From contig JAVHNS010000004.1 of NCBI GenBank assembly GCA_036872755.1, forward strand, positions 3,162,001-3,226,000: a stretch of DNA of 64,000 nt. The letters run 5' to 3'. Shown one piece after another: positions 32,637 through 45,271 of the stretch. The stretch comes from Orbilia blumenaviensis (lineage: Eukaryota; Ascomycota; Orbiliomycetes; Orbiliales; Orbiliaceae). The notes below the pieces were generated by a model. The model had not been told where the DNA came from. It worked only from the letters and a program-made list of their open reading frames with translations, and ran no database searches. Each line of letters starts with the position of its first letter. Position 1 is the first letter of the stretch. The position numbers and the translations under genes were made by a program.

Positions 32637-35470
32637 ATGAAGTAAGTCTGCATGGCCCGGACCCGTTAATTAAGTACTTACCATACCATCGCATATGCCG
32701 CTAACCAGGCCCTTCCATTGGCTGCCGATAGGTTCGGTCAACACCTGCGAACAGGCCTAATCAAAGGTACGTACGAATATCTCCTCTCTCATTATCTTTA
32801 TCTCCGTCTCTATCTCTATCTCTATCTCTCTCTCTTTTACCTTTTCTTATCTCTCTGTTTCGCTTTGTCATTTCGTAATCAATCTGAGGGTTAGAAATGG
32901 GCACTAACTCGGGAAAATTGACTGTTCGCAGAGTATAACGATTACTACATCGACTATGACGGCTTAAAGTCCGAGCTCAAACACCGGCTCTACCCCGCGG
33001 ATTCCCGTTACAAAGCCCCCAACGCCAAAGAATGGACCGAGGACGACGAAGCCGGGTTTGTCGCTGCCCTCGAGGCTGAACTGGACAAGGTCTACACGTT
33101 TCAGAAGGTCAAGGCCGGGGAGATCGTTCGTCGTATCAAGGCTGCCGAGCAGGAAGTTGAAACCGTCATTAAGCTGTTGGAACGTAATACGAGAAGAAGA
33201 GCTAGTGTCGCTGCTGGTGTCCCCGATACCGAGACTGAGTCGGAACCTAATGATGAGGAGTTTGAGATGCTTGAGGCGGACCTGAGCGACGTCATTTCGG
33301 ATGTCCACGATCTGGCGAAATACGTTCAGTTGAATTACACTGGGTTCCAGAAAATTGTCAAGAAACACGATGTAGGAACAAACCTATGGGAAATCTCGCA
33401 AGACAGCCTACCAGAGAGGAGTATTTATGCTGACTGTTTTTTTTTCTTTTCTTTTCTTTTCTCTTTTTTTGTTAGAAACAAACCGGTTGGATTCTGCGTC
33501 CCGTCTTTGCCGCCCGTCTAAACGCCAAACCATTCTTCAAGGACAACTACGACGCCTTCATCGTTAATCTCTCCCGTCTGTACGACTTGGTCCGCACACG
33601 CGGTAACCCAGCCAAGGGCGATAGTGCCGCTGGTGGCTCCCAGCAGAACTTTGTGCGACAGACGACCAAGTACTGGGTTCACCCCGATAACATCACCGAG
33701 CTGAAGCTTATCATCTTGAAGCATCTGCCTGTGTTGGTGTTTAACCCCAACAAAGAATTCGCGCCAGAAGATTCTGCCATTTCGTCGATTTACTACGATA
33801 ACGATGACTTCGATCTATACTTGGGACGGTTGGAGAAAAGCGAAGGTGCTGAGGCGCACAGGTTGAGGTGGTACGGTGGCATGGATACACAGACTGTCTT
33901 TGTGGAGAGGAAAACACACAGAGAGGATTGGACTGGTGAGAAGAGTGTGAAGGCTCGGTTCGCGCTCAAGGAGAAGAACGTGAACGACTTTTTGGCTGGT
34001 AGAATGAGTGTCGACCAGGTATTCGAGAAGATGAGGAAGGAAGGCAAGAAGTCAATTGCAGAGATCGAGGACCTGGAGGCTTTGGCAAGGGAGACCCAGT
34101 ACACGATGATTGCTAAGCGCCTTCATCCGTTGGTGCGGTCCTTCTACCATCGTACTGCCTTCCAGCTGCCTGGTGATGCCCGTGTCCGTATTTCTTTAGA
34201 TACGGAATTGACTCTTATCCGTGAGGACAACCATGGACGAAAGCGTGCCGGCGACAACTGGAGGAGAATGGATATCGGCATTGACTGGCCGTTCAAGAAC
34301 CTCCCTGCCGAAGACATTGAACGGTTCCCTTATGCTGTCTTGGAAGTCAAGCTTCAGACACAAGCTGGACAGGAGCCACCACAGTGGATCCGTGATGTCA
34401 TTGCGTCCCATTTAGTGGAAGCTGTTCCCAAATTCTCCAAGTTTCTTCACGGAACTGCGACACTGTACCCCAAGAGCATCAAGATCCTCCCTTTCTGGCT
34501 GCCGCAGATGAATGTTGACATCAAGAAGCCGGTCACTCACCGTTTCGGTATCAAGCGTCTGCACCAGGGATCTACTACTGGTACCTCTGAGGATGACTCC
34601 GATACCGACATCACCAGCCCAGGCAGTCCAACCAGCCTCCGTCGCCGTTTACCAATCCCTGAACCAAACGGCAGGCCTGGCCACCGAGCTGCCGGAAACA
34701 TTCAAGACGAAGAAGAGCGCGCTGGAGAGGGTCCAGAGGAGGAGGAGGATGATTTCTTTGCTGAAGATTATCCGCTCTATGACTCCGACGGTGAAGACTC
34801 CGGTCTCGAAAGCGAAGATGATGAACCTTATCATTGGTTCTCGCCCGGTGACAACTACCGCGTTCTAAGGCGCAAGACTCGAAACGTCGGCAAGAAACTC
34901 GTGATCATCGGCCGCTACCTGGTTCCCAAACCCATTCCGTCTGTCGAACCGGGTTCCAACGTCGGCTTCAACACACCAGCCGGTGCAGGCCGAAAACGCT
35001 TCATTGCTCCTCCCGGAAAGCGAATATTCGTCCCCGTTCGTATCGAACCAAAGGTATACTTTGCGAACGAGCGAACTTTCCTTTCGTGGTTGGAATATAG
35101 TATATACATCTCTACTATTGCAGCTACCCTGCTCAATTTCGGAGACTACAGAACTCGATATGCCAGCTTGGGATTTATGCTGCTTGCTATCTTAACTTTA
35201 CTCTACTCCATGGCTATGTTTATCTGGAGGCACCAGAAGATCAGGAGACGACGAGCAGTGAGATACCACGACGCATGGGGTCCTACAGCTCTCTGCGTCC
35301 TGATGCTTATCTGTGTTGCCATCAACTTTGGAATTAAGAGCGTTAGCGGCGGGAAGGGCGTCATCCCACTTCCTGGGAAGGGAGGACACCCCACACCTGT
35401 GCAACAAATGGTGATGCCGACTGAGAAGAATGGCATCAATGGGTACAGTAGATGGGGTGGAATTAACTAA
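32637..35470 (+). CDS. VTC4: Vacuolar transporter chaperone 4, polyphosphate polymerase
   Basis: Exons 32637-32641, 32732-32766, 32932-33371 and 33476-35470 join in phase to 824 residues; the first coding exon is only five bases (ATG AA). The SPX domain occupies about residues 1-190 (MKFGQHLRTGLIKEYNDYYI; Lys cluster in GFQKIVKKHDK), and senses inositol pyrophosphate in this family. The polymerase tunnel domain follows (about 220-555), with YWVHPDN, the nucleotide-binding FVERKTHREDWTGEKSVKAR, RISLDTELTLIRED, VLEVKLQ and the Lys-rich PKFSKFLHG. An acidic linker leads to three C-terminal membrane helices (about 717-815). VTC4 makes polyphosphate from ATP and threads it into the vacuole together with other VTC subunits. 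Intact ERKTHREDW and EVKLQ motifs argue for VTC4, not the non-catalytic VTC2/3. Confidence 0.93.
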
Positions 35471-36661
35471 GTTGTTAATACCTCGGGAAGGCGACATTCG
35501 AATATGTACAAATACTACCTGATTATGATTTTAAGTGTAACATACTTATTTAGTTTGGACAAAGGTTGAGGGGTTGGAACTGGAGCTATCGTGTCTTCTC
35601 GCAAGCTTGATATCCTGGCATTTTTGTGTTCTGATTGTACCTATTTTTTTATCTAATTTTTTTTTTTTTTTTTTTTTCCTCTTCGTCTTTTGTTTTCGCA
35701 TTTCCTCTGTTGTTTCCCTGATTCTATTGCTCATTTGCGGAACGAAAGGATCGGATTCCCCCCATCTTCTCGTCATCTCGTGTTCCCTTCAATCCTCGCT
35801 TCTGTATCTGAAAATTATGTCAATGATAATACTACATATAACATATAACTACAAAACGGATCCTTAAGCCAGTCGTCACCTAGTCGCTACAAGGGTTTTT
35901 TTGGCAGCCAACGCAAGTATTATAGCAGCGCTATCGTGCGATATACAAACGTACAGACAAGGCTGCGCAATTTCAAATCAGTCGCGACAAGAGTTCCGCA
36001 TTGGTCTGGGGTAGCTTCAGTAGGGAGCACTGCGGGGGAGCTCAACCGGGGATGTAGCGCTGCGCAGCATCAAAAGGCTATTTTTTTTTTTTTTTTTTTT
36101 TTGAAGCCTGCAAACCTCAGCCTGATTCCGAAAGAGTAGAATAAAATATTGATTCCCCAAAACAATTATGAGGCTGAACAGGCTTGCAATCCGCCCATTC
36201 TTAGCCATAGCCCATCCCGTTTGAGTGCGATGATCCAGGCCCGATCGAATCACAAATCTGATCCTCTAACTCTATTGGTTCTTGAAGGGAGGGGCTTGAA
36301 TTTGGTATAAAAAGGCACCTTGGGTTGTTTTTATAGCCTCGAAGATATCTCCTTTCTCCCATATGTCTCCTGAGAGCTTTTATTTCGAATACTTGGTTAA
36401 TGACGACGTCGGAAGTGTAGACGTTAACTTTGGGGGGGTGTTCATCAACACATAAAATCCAACAAAGCCCGGATTTGTCGATGTTGAGGTTTGAGTAACA
36501 CAAACCAAACGACCGAATTCGATACTAGACTCTACCACGAGACCAACCACGAGCATACTTACCTTCATCATCTTTTCATCGACACCTCTGATAACGGCCA
36601 TTTCCCTTCAAACTAAACTACTTACCGCTTAATCATCTGTTTCTACAAACTATCTGACGTG
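35471..36661. other. Intergenic stretch with two T runs
   Basis: The left part is the VTC4 3' flank. T runs lie at about 35657-35677 and 36080-36102. A TATA-like TATAAAAAGG at 36307-36316 faces the F-box gene at 36662. Minus-strand frames at 36201-36601 start with a good ATG and GTAAGT donor (36601) but give no convincing protein. Confidence 0.5.
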
Positions 36662-38546
36662 ATGAATCAGTCGGGCTCATTACTTCTCCGTCTGCCGGTA
36701 GAGGTCCAAATCGGGATTCTCCAATCATGCGGCAGCTTCAAGCAAGCTCTATCACTGATTGCTACCTGCAAGCAGCTCAGGCTTCTCTGGGAAACATATT
36801 CAACCTCGATAGTTTCCTACATTGGTCGGAATGCAATTCCCGCATTTGACGACGCGTTGATGGCGGTAAGACGACATCTCCCAGGATAACCCCAAGATAT
36901 AAATGCATCTAACGCGACATTACTGGTTAAATTTACAGGTTCGAGCTACTGAACATGCAGCAAAATACTACACCCACATCGTGCACGTAGCATACGGCCT
37001 ACCCACGGCATCCCCTCCGCCACCTTCCACAATATCAATAAACACTCTTGGAGCCGCAACGGCCGGCAAAGCCTCAGTTACAGAAGCCAAGAAAGTCTTC
37101 GACCTCAAACTCTTCGTCGACTACTCATTCTACCTCTCACACCATCCGACCACAGCCACGCATCTAGCATGCCTGACCCAATGGTCAACTTACATCCCGC
37201 TCCCATGGGCATGTGAATACCAACGCGAAGAAAGAGGGAGTATCTGCCACGTCCGAAAGGATGGTATGAGAATAAATACCCGCAGCACAAACTACAATGA
37301 CGAGGAAGCCAGAATCGAAGGTCTAGTCTACGCTGGAATGTACAATTTCTTCACCCTCTCCGCCCTTCTTACGAATAGATACTACGAACCTTTCTTTACG
37401 GAAAATCCGATATCCACGAGGTTGAGAAATGGATATGAGATATTTTGGCCGAGGGAGATTTATAGTGATCCTAGTATTGCCTCGAGAGCTGTGCTTAACC
37501 CCGACGGCGGTGATGGTGACGGTGGTGGTAGTATGGAGATTGATGAGAACGAGGCAAGGATCAGGGAGTATTACCAGCCTTTGAGACAGTTGGCGGATGA
37601 TGAGGTGGAGTATTTGATGCAGTGGGACGTTTTTAATAAGGTTAAATTCAGGGAGGCGAGACAGGGTGGTCTGGCAGAGGCATTCGATGAGATTGCGGGG
37701 TATTTTTGCGAAAGGGCTAGACGACGGGCGAAGAACAGCACACCGGAGCAATACAGTATCTTTGGAGCTGAGAAAGAAAACGATAGGCTACCCCAACGAC
37801 GCAGCTATCCAACGCCGACGTTTGGGTACGACACGGAAGAAGATGAAGAAGAAGAGGGAGAACGAGAACGAGAAAGGGAAGAAGACAAAGAATACCTCTT
37901 CGACACCGCCACAGCAGCAGAAATCCAACAAATGATGATCCTAAACAACTGCTACGAAGTCTGGATGCGAATGCGAGAGCGAATCGACAGCCTTCTCGAG
38001 CCCGTCCGTCTAACGCACGAAAAGCTACTTTATGCACTGAGCAGGGACAACATCAATTTAACCACCATACCGGTCGTATTCCACGCTATCTACGGAGTCG
38101 GTGATGCTATGATGCCTAGCACGATCGAGGATTTTAGAACACACTCTTACGGCCCCGTTCCGCCTAACTTACAGGGGAATGACAAAAACGGCCAGCCGTT
38201 AAAACATACAGAAGTCTCAGACGTTATCTATCAGTTGATAAACAAAGTGGGGCAGGAGCTTGGTGCCCCGGGTCCAGGAGAAGACGGAGGTGATGCCGGT
38301 AGAAGATATTTTGAATTCGGATGGTCGGAATATGCGTTCTGGGAGTGGGTTATGAAGAAGAGGTTCGGAATGAGGATCAATTGGAAGTGGGTGTATGTTG
38401 ATTCGAGATATTATGACTTTGTGAGGAATGGGAGGGCTTTTGGTGGGGTTGAGCAGTTTAGGAGGGAAATTCCCGGGGTGGTTATTAGGCGATTGGGGGA
38501 GTCGGGTGGGCTGAGTGAGGAATATCGGTCCATGGAGGCAGGTTAA
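36662..38546 (+). CDS. F-box-like protein, separate long type
   Basis: Exons 36662-36865 and 36939-38546 join in phase (donor GTAAGA, acceptor ACAG) to 603 residues. The N-terminus has the F-box-like LLLRLPVEVQIGILQSCGSF, then ALSLIATCKQLRLLWETYS, followed by IVSYIGRNAIPAFDDALMAV. This order is typical of a widespread filamentous-fungus group with a long uncharacterised C-terminal part. The rest contains an acidic, Glu/Arg-rich low-complexity segment (about residues 375-395) and a conserved-looking helical end with FGWSEYAFWEWVMKKRFG. It does not share the middle and C-terminal motifs of the five short F-box proteins. The ATG at 36662 is preferred over an in-frame GTG just before it. Confidence 0.8.
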
Positions 38547-39152
38547 CGATTCTTAGTCATTTTATTATTGTGAAAAGACTTCAGCGGATTCGATCAATCC
38601 TGTGAATATTTAGAATAGTCTATTCAGAGACACAAGATTCGCTTTTACATATTTAATCAATACATAAAGGGACCTGATAGGGCAATTTTGGGCTTCACTT
38701 CGCATTTTAGGCGCACTCGCGCACATACGATGTAATTCATAGGAAATACCAAACCAGACACTTAAGCCCACTCGCCAAATCTTCCAGATGGTTTCTAGTT
38801 CATAAAAACAATAAAACTTAGTACGTATAATTTACGCTATCCCGATATTGTATTGGTATTTGGAGATCCAGAAGTGCAAAGAAACCAAGATTGGCGCAGC
38901 TGGCCGAGTCAGGCCTGGCGAACTTGGCCAAGCACAATGATGTTCCACAAATACCCAGCTATATAACCAGCCGGTGCAGCCTCGTATCAGCCTTATGGCA
39001 CCCTCGCCACGACATAAGTGCTTGAGTGCAATATAGCAAAGCTTAAGCGAGTATCTATATCTATGGGCCCCAGGCCCCCTTCTACCTCAACATTTTCTAT
39101 CTATTCTTCTTGAGTAACTTGTAAATACTACTTGCCATTTTCCCTTTTGCAG
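38547..39152. other. Intergenic stretch, no gene seen
   Basis: AT-rich spacer between two plus-strand F-box genes. At its right end a pyrimidine tract ending in TTTTGCAG abuts the ATG of the next gene, so a 5' leader intron may be spliced there. Confidence 0.5.
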
Positions 39153-40283
39153 ATGTCGACGTCGCGAGAGTTCTTAGCCGGTTTCGTGCGGCCCGCCTCA
39201 ACTCAAACCACAACAAGAAGCCGTGTTGCCGCCACGGAGTCTAATACTCGCCCGCGACATAGACCTAAATCGAGATTTTTCAATATCAAAGAATACGCAC
39301 GCTCTACAGTTTCCAAAGCTCGAGAACTATTAAATAAACCAGTCTTCATAGACCCTCTTCTCATCCCATCCGATATCCCGATCGATAGATACCTACCGCC
39401 AGAAATACACCTAGAGATATTTTCATATCTTCCCTGGGAATCTCAATTTGCATGTTCAGTTGCATCACGGATATGGAAACAGATATTATGGATCCACGGG
39501 CAGAGCTCAAGTCTTATAGATGGCTACGATCGGTACTGCCGGGCATCCCTGAAGCAGCGGTACCACCACCACAAAATCTTTGATCGCCGGACGTGCGAAC
39601 TAAGGATTAGTAACAATGGAATCGATGTCGTCGGGGTTACCTCGACTTCGCACTGGAAACCTCGTCCGACCCCGCTAGGAAAAATAAAACCAGGATCACG
39701 AAGACAGCTGCGAGATCGTCGTGATACGCGTCGAGATTCATTCTCCTCGACCAGCTCATCAGGGAGCGATCTAGACTCCTCCTCCGACTCATCTTCTTCA
39801 GACGAACCCGACAGTGGGAAGTATGGAAGATCTACAAAACACAAGGACAGCGATAGTGAAGGGGGACTAGAAACAGTGTGGTTAGACCCACAGCAGAGCT
39901 TCATCATGAACGACGTGCTGCTGAAACCAAACCCGAAATATGTATTGAAAAACCCACTCTACACGAGTCTTATCAGAAGCAGTGGGATAAAGGATCCCCT
40001 AGTCGATCTTGAAAGGTGCTCGATAACGCTTTTGTTAACGCATGACTCTGATGGGTTTAAATTGTTTGGGGAGAGGAGGCCGTCAACGTGGGCGCTTGCT
40101 ACGGATGAGGAGAGGGAAGCTGTTACGGTTAGAGCGTTCTTGGAGCATGTTGCTAGGGCGGTGAAGGGTGGTAAGGAGTTGGAGGAAGGGGAGGTTAAGA
40201 AAGTGAATCTGAAGGTTAAGCTTGTTGGGCAAGGGAATATTATATTCATGGCTTATGTCAAAGATGGGGTTGACAAGGTATAG
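39153..40283 (+). CDS. F-box protein, family member 4 of 5
   Basis: The ATG at 39153 gives 376 residues in one exon. A splice-acceptor-like TTTTGCAG sits immediately before the ATG, so an upstream leader exon (or coding exon) is possible. A basic N-terminal extension of about 85 residues precedes the F-box (YLPPEIHLEIFSYLPWESQF, then CSVASRIWKQILWIHGQ). The middle segment is HKIFDRRTCELRISNNGIDV. A Ser/Asp-rich low-complexity insert follows, then QQSFIMND (shared with member 3) and the C-terminal EAVTVRAFLEHVARAVKGGK plus VNLKVKLVGQGNIIFMAYV. The polar insert and N-terminal extension make it the longest of the five. Confidence 0.83.
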   Translation: MSTSREFLAGFVRPASTQTTTRSRVAATESNTRPRHRPKSRFFNIKEYARSTVSKARELLNKPVFIDPLLIPSDIPIDRYLPPEIHLEIFSYLPWESQFACSVASRIWKQILWIHGQSSSLIDGYDRYCRASLKQRYHHHKIFDRRTCELRISNNGIDVVGVTSTSHWKPRPTPLGKIKPGSRRQLRDRRDTRRDSFSSTSSSGSDLDSSSDSSSSDEPDSGKYGRSTKHKDSDSEGGLETVWLDPQQSFIMNDVLLKPNPKYVLKNPLYTSLIRSSGIKDPLVDLERCSITLLLTHDSDGFKLFGERRPSTWALATDEEREAVTVRAFLEHVARAVKGGKELEEGEVKKVNLKVKLVGQGNIIFMAYVKDGVDKV

Positions 40284-40802
40284 ATTGGATGGTTCGCAGG
40301 TATCGCATTAAACATCTTAAAGATTTATTTAGGCACACTATCTGTTTAGGTAGATATGAGAGAGTCCTTTTACTCTCACCTTCACGAATTTGGAGACAAT
40401 TCTTTGTAACAGAGAGGATGGGGGAGGGAAAATGTCATTTTTACGGCAAAAATGATAAGATCTCAAGCTAAGGTCCTTGTGTAGAGGTATAAACTACTCG
40501 CAGGAAGAACCCACATCCAGATGCATGCATATACTCGTCAGCTGCAACGAGCACGTGTTGACGCACCCTACCAATACTTTTGCATCTGTGGCTAAATTGC
40601 TTTGCCCCATATAGAATTGCTAATGTGTATCTCTCAGCCTTGTCCACAGCGGCGGGGTAGTTAACAACACCATTCACACACACACACACATATATATATA
40701 TAAAAGATCGGGCCTCGAGATCCTTTAGTATTTCCTAATATACTCGGAGACTAAACTTGACTAACAGAGCGGCGAGTCCTCAGAGCGATCTAAATTTCGA
40801 AA
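40284..40802. promoter_or_regulatory. Promoter region of the STAND gene
   Basis: A CA repeat followed by TATATATATATAAAAG at about 40691-40706 gives a clear TATA box 98 bases before the ATG at 40803. The left part is the 3' flank of F-box member 4. No gene seen. Confidence 0.55.
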
Positions 40803-43800
40803 ATGTGGACAAAAAAAGAGGGCAAGAGCACCCAATATTCGAGAATTCCTTCGCGGGAAGATTACACAGTTGGATGGATTTGCGCTCTTCCTCTTGAAAT
40901 GGCGGCTGCCAGAATTATGCTAGACGGTATATTCGAGGATCCTCCGACCCCGCACACTACAACTGCAAATGACACCAACAGCTATACGTTCGGATCAATC
41001 GGTGCTCACAATGTTGTCGTCGCCTGCCTCCCATCCGGGGTATACGGGACGACGTCCGCTGCAATTGTTGCGAGTCAAATGTGCTCTAGCTTTCCGTCAA
41101 TACGCTTTTACTTAATGGTTGGAATAGGTGGTGGAGCCCCAAGCAGGACAGCTGATATCCGACTCGGGGATATCGTTGTTAGCAAGCCGTCGGGGAAACA
41201 CCCTGGAGTTATACAGTATGACTTTGGGAAAGCTATTGCGGGCGGCGGATTTCAGCGGATTGGGGCTCTAAATAAACCGCCATTGGGACTTTTAACAGCA
41301 GTTTCCAAGTTGGAATCGGATCGAATTTTAGAGCAAAAGAAAATATCTTCACTATTAACAGAGGCCATGAACAAATATCCAGAAACAGCAGCAAAATTTT
41401 ACCCTCCTAACGAAGACGTACTATTCAGCGCCGAATACCATCATGCTGAATTCGGAGGCCCCACATGTGACCACTGTGACTCTTCGAAAATAGTACTCCG
41501 CCCCCCTAGAAAATCCAACGAGCCAATGGTCCATTATGGACTCATCGCCTCCGGCAATCAAGTCATGAAGGACGGACAAATAAGAGATCAACTATCCCGC
41601 GAGTTAGGTGTATACTGCTTCGAAATGGAAGCAGCAGGGCTTATGGATTTCGACACTTTGGTAGTTCGGGGGATATGTGACTACTCGGATTCCCATAAAA
41701 ACAAATCATGGCAGGAATATGCAGCAGCTACGGCAGCAGCATATGCCAAAGAGCTACTATTAACAATACCTGCTAATAAACATATATGCATAGGTTCGGA
41801 TGCTCCAAACACGTTCAATAGACGGAAATGCACTAATCGTTTAAATCTGTCTAGAAAATGAGATCGAGGAAAATCAGAAGAAGCTCTGCCTGCAGTCTTT
41901 AAGTTTCCAAAATATCGACGCTCGTTTGCACAATATCTCCAGTGCACATGAGGGTACTTGTGACTGGTTCTTCGAGACTGAGTCTTTTTTACAGTGGCGC
42001 GACCGGATCAACATTGAAAGCTATAATGGAGTGCTCTGGATCCAAGGCAAACCGGGTGCCGGTAAATCGACTCTGATGAAGCATTCCCTACTTTACTTGG
42101 AAAAGAAGCTCCCATCCTATTCCATCGCTGCGTATTTCTTTAACGCTCGAGGTACCCATTTGGAGAAGTCTTCATTCGGCATGCTTCGCTCGTTACTCTA
42201 CCAGTTATTAGACAAGAACTCGGACTTGTATGGAGAGTTCATTCCACATTTTCTCGATAAACAAAAGAAGCACTCTGGATCCTGGGAGTGGCACCAGGGT
42301 GAATTAAAGAACTTTATACTCAACACGATACGGCATCGAGGCTTGGAGGAACCCGCTATTCTATTGATAGATGCCTTGGACGAGTGTGAGAGAAACGAAT
42401 TGAGGGACGTGGTGTCGTTTTTAGAAGATTTGAGTACGGCAGCGGTTGTTTCAGGCACAGTTCTCAATATCTGCTTATCAAGCCGTCACTACCCTACAAT
42501 TAGGATGAAAAAAATGCTCCGGTTAACCATAGAGGAGCGGGCTGAGCATTACCGCGATGTTGCAATCTATGTTCAAAATAAGCTCGGACTTGCTGACGAG
42601 AAAACTGAACGAGAGATTATAGAAAAAGCTCAGGGGATTTTTATGTGGGTAGTATTGGTTGTTGAAATTCTTAGTCAAGCATTCGAGGAAGGGCGGATTC
42701 AAGCTGTTCAGAAGAAGCTTCAAGAGGTCCCAAGTGACCTTGATGAGGTTTTCTTGCAGTTGATAGAAAAAGACAATCCGCATATAGAGGAAACCATCCT
42801 AATTCTCCAGTGGGTTCTCTTCGCCAAGCGCCCTCTCAACCCCCAAGAGCTCTATTACGCCGTCCTTTCTGGAACAGATCCCGACAGTCTGTGTCCCCGG
42901 GACCCCCAAAAGATAACGGCACAAACAATTCAGCGGTTCATAATCAGTACCTCAAGAGGCCTAGTCGAACTGAGAAAAGAGTGGCAAATTTATACTACAC
43001 AATTTATCCACGAAACGGTCAAAGATTTCTTGGTCCGAAATGGAAGATTGCAAAGGCTTGATCCAACTCTTACCCCGTATGTCGTTGGGAATTGCCATGA
43101 CAGACTATCTAGGTGTTGTTTGTCATATCTTAAAATTGAAGGGCTGGAGGGCATAACAAGTTTCAACTATGAAGTAGCAGCAACAATAGGGGTCGGCAAC
43201 GATAGCCAGGACCTAATTCACCGGAACCACTACCTCGTAGTCGAAGCATTTATGAACAAATACCCATTTATAAGCTACTCTGCCCAGTTTCTCTTTTACC
43301 ATGCAGAGTTTGCACAATCGGGATCGGTTTCGCAGCTTCCTCTCCTTCGAAGGCTACGAGAGAACCCTGAGATCTTCCTCCGTTTAAAAGCCGTACAATG
43401 TTTCGTGAACCCGATGCTGGTTCTTGGAACCGAGCCCTTTGGCAGCTTGCTCTATTCCCTTTGCTTGTACCACTGCTCGTCACTCATCGAGGTCCTTCTC
43501 CAAGAGCCTTATACTGATGTCAATGCTCAGGGTGGGAAATATTTCACTGCTTTACAGGTAGTCACAGCGACGAGCCCCCGCATATTCACTCCTACCAAAT
43601 CAGCAGTAGAACTAGTGCAGGTGATATTGGAGGCCGGCGCTAATGTTAATGCCAAAGGTGGGCTCTACGGAACCGCCTTGCAAGCTGCTGTTGTTAACGC
43701 TATAAGCATGGAGTGTTATCAAAAGCATAAAGGGCCAGGGTTATCAATTATTAGGTATCTGTTGGAAGGCGGTGCTGACACCAATGCTCAGTGCGGGCTT

Positions 43801-44598
43801 TATGAAACCGCTCTGCAAGCTGTATTATTTTTTGGACCTGCAAGTACGCCGAATCTCATTGAAGTAACCGGCGACTCCCAATACTTTCGCCTACTCATTA
43901 TAAAGAGGCTCCTCGACGCAGGTGCAGATCCAAATGTTGGTGAAAGCGGTCCTTTTGGAAACGTGATAGGTGCGGCAATAATAAATGCAGTTTGCAAAGC
44001 GTTTATCCCCGGAGGGGACTGGGATACTGCAAAAGCCATCCTAACATTGTTTCTAGAATCAGGGGCAGATATTTTCAAAGGAGAAAAGTGGACATCCCCT
44101 TTCCTTGAGTTTATATACGCTGTCAATCAACGCAACACTCTGCCCCATCGGATAGTCGAGCTCGAGAGTAATACAAATTATCAAACATCATATCCAATGA
44201 TTGTTTATGACATGCAGAAGTATATTCTGAAGGTATTGGTAGCTTATAGTACTCAATCACACACTAGTATCCCCCAAGGTAGTGTGGTCCATGTTCTATT
44301 GACTGCTGCCAGGGAATGGCTCAAGCAAGATGGGTCTCGGGTGGACTTGGAAGCTGGAATACCAGAGTGTTCACCGGCAGGATATCTAAGAATTTGCGAG
44401 AAGTTTGGCTGCCATTTAAGGTACTCGACGTTTTATGAGTTACTACGGAAGGCCGGGGCGTTTAAAAATTTTAACGCCAAAAGCGTGCATTTTTCATCAA
44501 CATTAACAACTTTCGAAGCCCGCCGGGAGAAATCAAACAATGACCTCTTCCTCGAAGAAATGGCTAAGGATATGGAACTGTTGGCGCACAGAGTGTGA
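40803..44598 (+). CDS. PNP-NACHT-ankyrin STAND (NLR-like) protein
   Basis: Exons 40803-41793 and 41855-44598 join in phase to 1244 residues. The intron has a CACTAAT branch site but a weak GTTCGG donor. An N-terminal purine/uridine nucleoside phosphorylase-type domain (about 18-322) shows VGWICALPLEMAAA, MVGIGGGAPS, YCFEMEAAGLMD and VRGICDYSDSHKN. A linker (ENQKKLCLQSLSF) leads to the NACHT NTPase with Walker A GKPGAGKST (395-403) and Walker B AILLIDALDEC (498-508). A helical part with the family's FIHETVKDFLV follows, then about five degenerate ankyrin repeats (roughly 870-1020; LYGTALQAA, GANVNAKGG). Such proteins are known in filamentous fungi as NLR-like receptors, with the phosphorylase domain as the inferred effector. 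Ligand and death-inducing role are not shown by the sequence. Confidence 0.9.
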
Positions 44599-45271
44599 AA
44601 TCGCCTATTCTCTCAGTCCACAATCTAATGTTAGGTCGCGCGGCAATATATATGTATTTTAAAACTATACAAAAAGAGAGAGCAATATTTAACATGTCGA
44701 AATTTCATGCTTCGAAGTAGGCCCAGTTCGATGAAGAAGCAGTCAAGCCATAGGGTTTTATTTTTAATTTACTACTAACTACAGCTAAAGCATTTATAGC
44801 CGCCCATCAAACTAAGTACTTGGTTTGGAATTTATCGTCAAAAAATAAATCCAACTTTATAAACATGTTAAACATACTCAATTCGAGCTAAGTACCGTAG
44901 GGGGTTTGGGTACTTTTCTAGGACTGCTTCCGAATAATAAGACATTTTAAAAAGAAAGCAAGCCGTCTTATTGTCTTCCAAGTCGTTATTTATACTGTTT
45001 TAAGTTCCCTTTTTTCTATAAACCGTCTTGAGAAACCAGCCAAAACCCCGTACGGTACCCAGAACCAGAAAGCCTATACTTAAAAAGCAAAACAGTAATT
45101 AGCATATTATTCATGTAGGCCTTTGAGTTGGTGTGGAGACACGGCCCCGACTTGTAATCGAGCAAATGCACACTACGAAAGCTTTATAGATTCAAAGGCA
45201 GTAACGTTGCGCCTTTTGACGTCAAGACCTGTGATAAATACCTACCTAGGTATGCAAGTCGACAAGTTCGT
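44599..45271. other. AT-rich 3' flank, no gene seen
   Basis: Downstream of the STAND gene; AT-rich with no supported frame. Confidence 0.55.

Noticed and set aside
32447..32704. 85-codon Leu-rich frame before VTC4
   Set aside because: It lies in the pyrimidine-rich VTC4 leader and overlaps its first exon and intron; composition artefact.
36201..36601. Possible small minus-strand gene with ATG and GTAAGT donor (MAVIRGVDEKMMK)
   Set aside because: No downstream exon gives a convincing protein, and the segment is also the promoter of the F-box gene at 36662.
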